Origin: Symsagittifera roscoffensis
Lineage: Eukaryota > Xenacoelomorpha > Acoela > Convolutidae
DNA length: 41,671 bases
NCBI RefSeq assembly: GCF_963678635.1
Contig: NC_087063.1
Location: forward strand, 19,348,143 to 19,389,813
Direction: 5' to 3'
In this document: positions 39,755 through 41,671 of the stretch, piece by piece
How the letters are laid out: every line of letters starts with the position of its first letter
Numbering within the stretch: position 1 is the stretch's first letter
Translations under genes and position numbers: made by a program
Notes under the pieces: model-generated
Databases searched by the model: none
Seen by the model: the letters and a program-made list of their open reading frames with translations, nothing else
Told to the model about the DNA's origin: nothing

Positions 39755-41345
39755 GAATTTCAAAGACCGAAGTTTTTGATATTGGAGTTTTCCCAAAGAC
39801 ATAATTATTCTCATACAAAAAATTTAAAAGTTTATGCAGAAAATAATTCGCGCAACTGGTTCTTTCGATTGAACTTTCCTTTTCAGATTTGAAAGGGTAT
39901 TCTCTTAGAAAATTCAAAAAGTTTTCAAAAAACGATCAAAAATCAAAAAACTCAGGGCCATAACTTTGTGTAAAAAATCAGGCGTAGTCGCTGAAGTAAA
40001 GAATCTCAGTAAAAAAAACGGTTAAAAAATCAAAAATTGTGCCAGAAAAATTTCCGTGGCCGTTAATGCAGGGGAGCTTCCCACTACCAATTTTCTCCAT
40101 TGAACACACTATTTCAGCTTGGGAGGGTAGTTTTTAAGAAAAACGAAAAAAATAAAATAAAAAACAAAGGTCAAATATTCTCCCATTTTTTAAAGGCTGT
40201 AGACAGAGGGTAATGTAAAAAAACAATAGGGGAGTATGATGGCACACAGTGGAATAGGCAAGGATATCATTTTTGAAAATCAGAGAAAAAATATCCAAAG
40301 CGTCTTAAAAAATCCAATCCCGGAAATTTTCATAAACCCTCTTTCTATCAAACGGGACGTCGAGGCAAACATGCCAAGCCAGACACTTTAAAATTAAACT
40401 CAGAGCTTCGAAACCACTTGCGATACAAAACAAGAGAGCCGCTAAGTCGGAAAAATTGAAAATGTCGAAAAAACTAGATTATCAAAACGAATATGACTAT
40501 TTTTGATAAAAGCGTCAAAACAAAAGAAAATGAATGCAGCATTGTAAAGAAATTTACCAAGCGGTAACAAAGCCGAAAACACCTTAGCAGAAACCCTTTA
40601 AGCTGAAAAAAAATCAACAAGACGTAAGACTTTTAAAAAGTAAAAAAAGTCGCCCTCATCCTCAAAACCTCAGCCGAAAAACTGTAATTGCTCGTCATAT
40701 GAAGCAAAATGAGGCCACTTAGCTGATATAAAAAATACCGAAATCTATTAGGCCGAAAAAAAAATTAAAAAAACAAGACGAAAAAATTCAAGTCTAAAAA
40801 AACTATCAAGTCCCCCTGGCGCTCAAAACACACAAACTTTTTTCTAATCAAAATGCGCAATATGAGGGAATTAAGCCGATTTAATATAAGCCAAAACCTA
40901 TCAAGCGGAAAAAAGCGGGAAAAAAAACGAAAAAACTTGTTGCTATGAAAATCTATAATTTCTATTTAGATTTTTAGCATCTTGTGCGATCTAGAAGAGA
41001 GCATAAAAATTACGTTTCAACGAAACGAACCAAAAAAGGACACTAAGTTGATAAAACAATTCGAAATCATATGGGGAGAATGAAGTTTTAGAGCGATAAG
41101 AAAAATAAAAAATATAGATACGAGGTCATGGCTAGTAAAATTACAAACAGCAAAAAACCCAAACACTGAAAGCAAGTAAAAAGTAAAATTTGTACAGCAA
41201 CATGAACAATTCTACGATAGGCCAAATATTCCGGCAAAACATAGGAAAAAAAATTAAGCCGACAATTTCTTTGAACAGGTCAACTTTGAATATTCAACAT
41301 TTCTTCTCTCAAATGTTGAATTTCTTGGAATATTTAACATTTGAG

Positions 41346-41565
41346 AAAAAAGATCCCGTCAGATTTAAATCCAGGACCTTTGCCGTCCCATGCGTATTCG
41401 TTACCTCCAGAGAAAGTTTGCCTGAGACGCAAAAAAAACTTTAATTTATTATGAACTGAAATTAAATTTACCAGTTATATTTATGACCATTCTGTGAACA
41501 AGGTTATTTACAGGGGAAAAAGTTTAGTACCCGATTACAATACCATTTCTTATCGCACGGTTAAT
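41346..41565 (-). mobile_element. tRNA-derived SINE with H2 hairpin relic
   Basis: The minus-strand head around 41415-41355 has A-box-like CTGGAGGTAACG and a degenerate B box. Upstream on that strand come 'ctgtgaacaaggttatttac' (plus strand 41494) and the H2 relic at 41541-41560. It is the same type as 33610-33815. Another body ('gccgacaat..gcagacac..gagccgaaa') begins at 41593 and runs off the window. Confidence 0.6.
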
Positions 41566-41671
41566 TAACAAAAAAAATACGAAGCGCAAACAAAGCCGAC
41601 AATCTTTGAGCAGACACCAATGGAGCCGAAATGAAAAGATTTTATAAAACTTTAAAACGTTTCAAGTCCCC

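Larger units (their letters stand above)
39052..41345. other. Repeat-rich intergenic DNA
   Basis: A fold-back element at 39361-39546, hairpin modules at 39586 and 40400, a 15-bp tandem triplication (39708-39754) and AGCCGA-type SINE bodies (40561-40900, 41254). No further exon of the plus-strand gene is visible. Confidence 0.5.

Noticed and set aside
1-41671. CRISPR array, bacterial operon or prophage
   Set aside because: Repeats are dispersed or tandem without equal unique spacers, and the genes have spliceosomal introns and animal homology.

Overview
The window is AT-rich, repeat-laden nuclear DNA of an invertebrate animal. Its genes have GT-AG introns, two of the three recognisable ones are animal housekeeping or signalling genes of long standing, and the intergenic DNA is full of tRNA-derived SINEs, MITEs and degenerate tandem repeats. 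I cannot name the species from sequence alone.

Layout. (1) 1-5.8 kb: no gene; stacked tRNA-derived repeats and other interspersed repeats. (2) 5.8-24.9 kb, minus strand: a seven-exon AKTIP/Fused-toes (FTS) gene, reconstructed exon by exon from homology plus splice sites (24883-24944, 14310-14374, 13808-13908, 12647-12735, 10192-10290, 7038-7245, 5841-6062). All six junctions keep the reading frame, giving a 281-residue protein from the first visible ATG. (3) Inside the 10.5-kb first visible intron, on the same strand, lies a complete, uninterrupted OSR1/SPAK (Fray) kinase gene, 22481-24175. The same intron holds a roughly 2.2-kb satellite-like array of about 83-bp palindromic monomers (17.66-19.88 kb), a hAT-type MITE with a perfect 8-bp target duplication, and another G-rich MITE. 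(4) 25-35 kb: gene-poor, dominated by decayed tRNA-SINEs, with two patches of decayed coding-like sequence. (5) 35.4-38.4 kb, minus strand: a two-exon EAPP (E2F-associated phosphoprotein) gene whose intron carries a broken partial copy of its own second exon. (6) 38.8-39.05 kb, plus strand: a possible 60-residue microprotein gene, divergent from EAPP across 486 bp. (7) 39.1-41.7 kb: repeats, including a long fold-back element.

How the genes relate. AKTIP is an E2-like (UEV) subunit of the FTS-Hook-FHIP dynein adaptor. OSR1/SPAK is the WNK-activated kinase that controls cation-chloride cotransporters. EAPP is a nuclear phosphoprotein of E2F regulation. They do not form one pathway. The notable architecture is the intronless kinase nested inside a multi-intron host gene, and the divergent EAPP/microprotein pair.

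Repeat ecology. Almost every tRNA-like SINE head reads on the minus strand, the same strand as the genes. Two short hairpin modules recur through the window: one with stem GCGAAGC/GCTTCGC (about 17 copies) and one with stem CCCTTGC/GCAAGGG (about 9 copies, with at least one compensatory base-pair change). All identifications come from reading the sequence; no database search was run.
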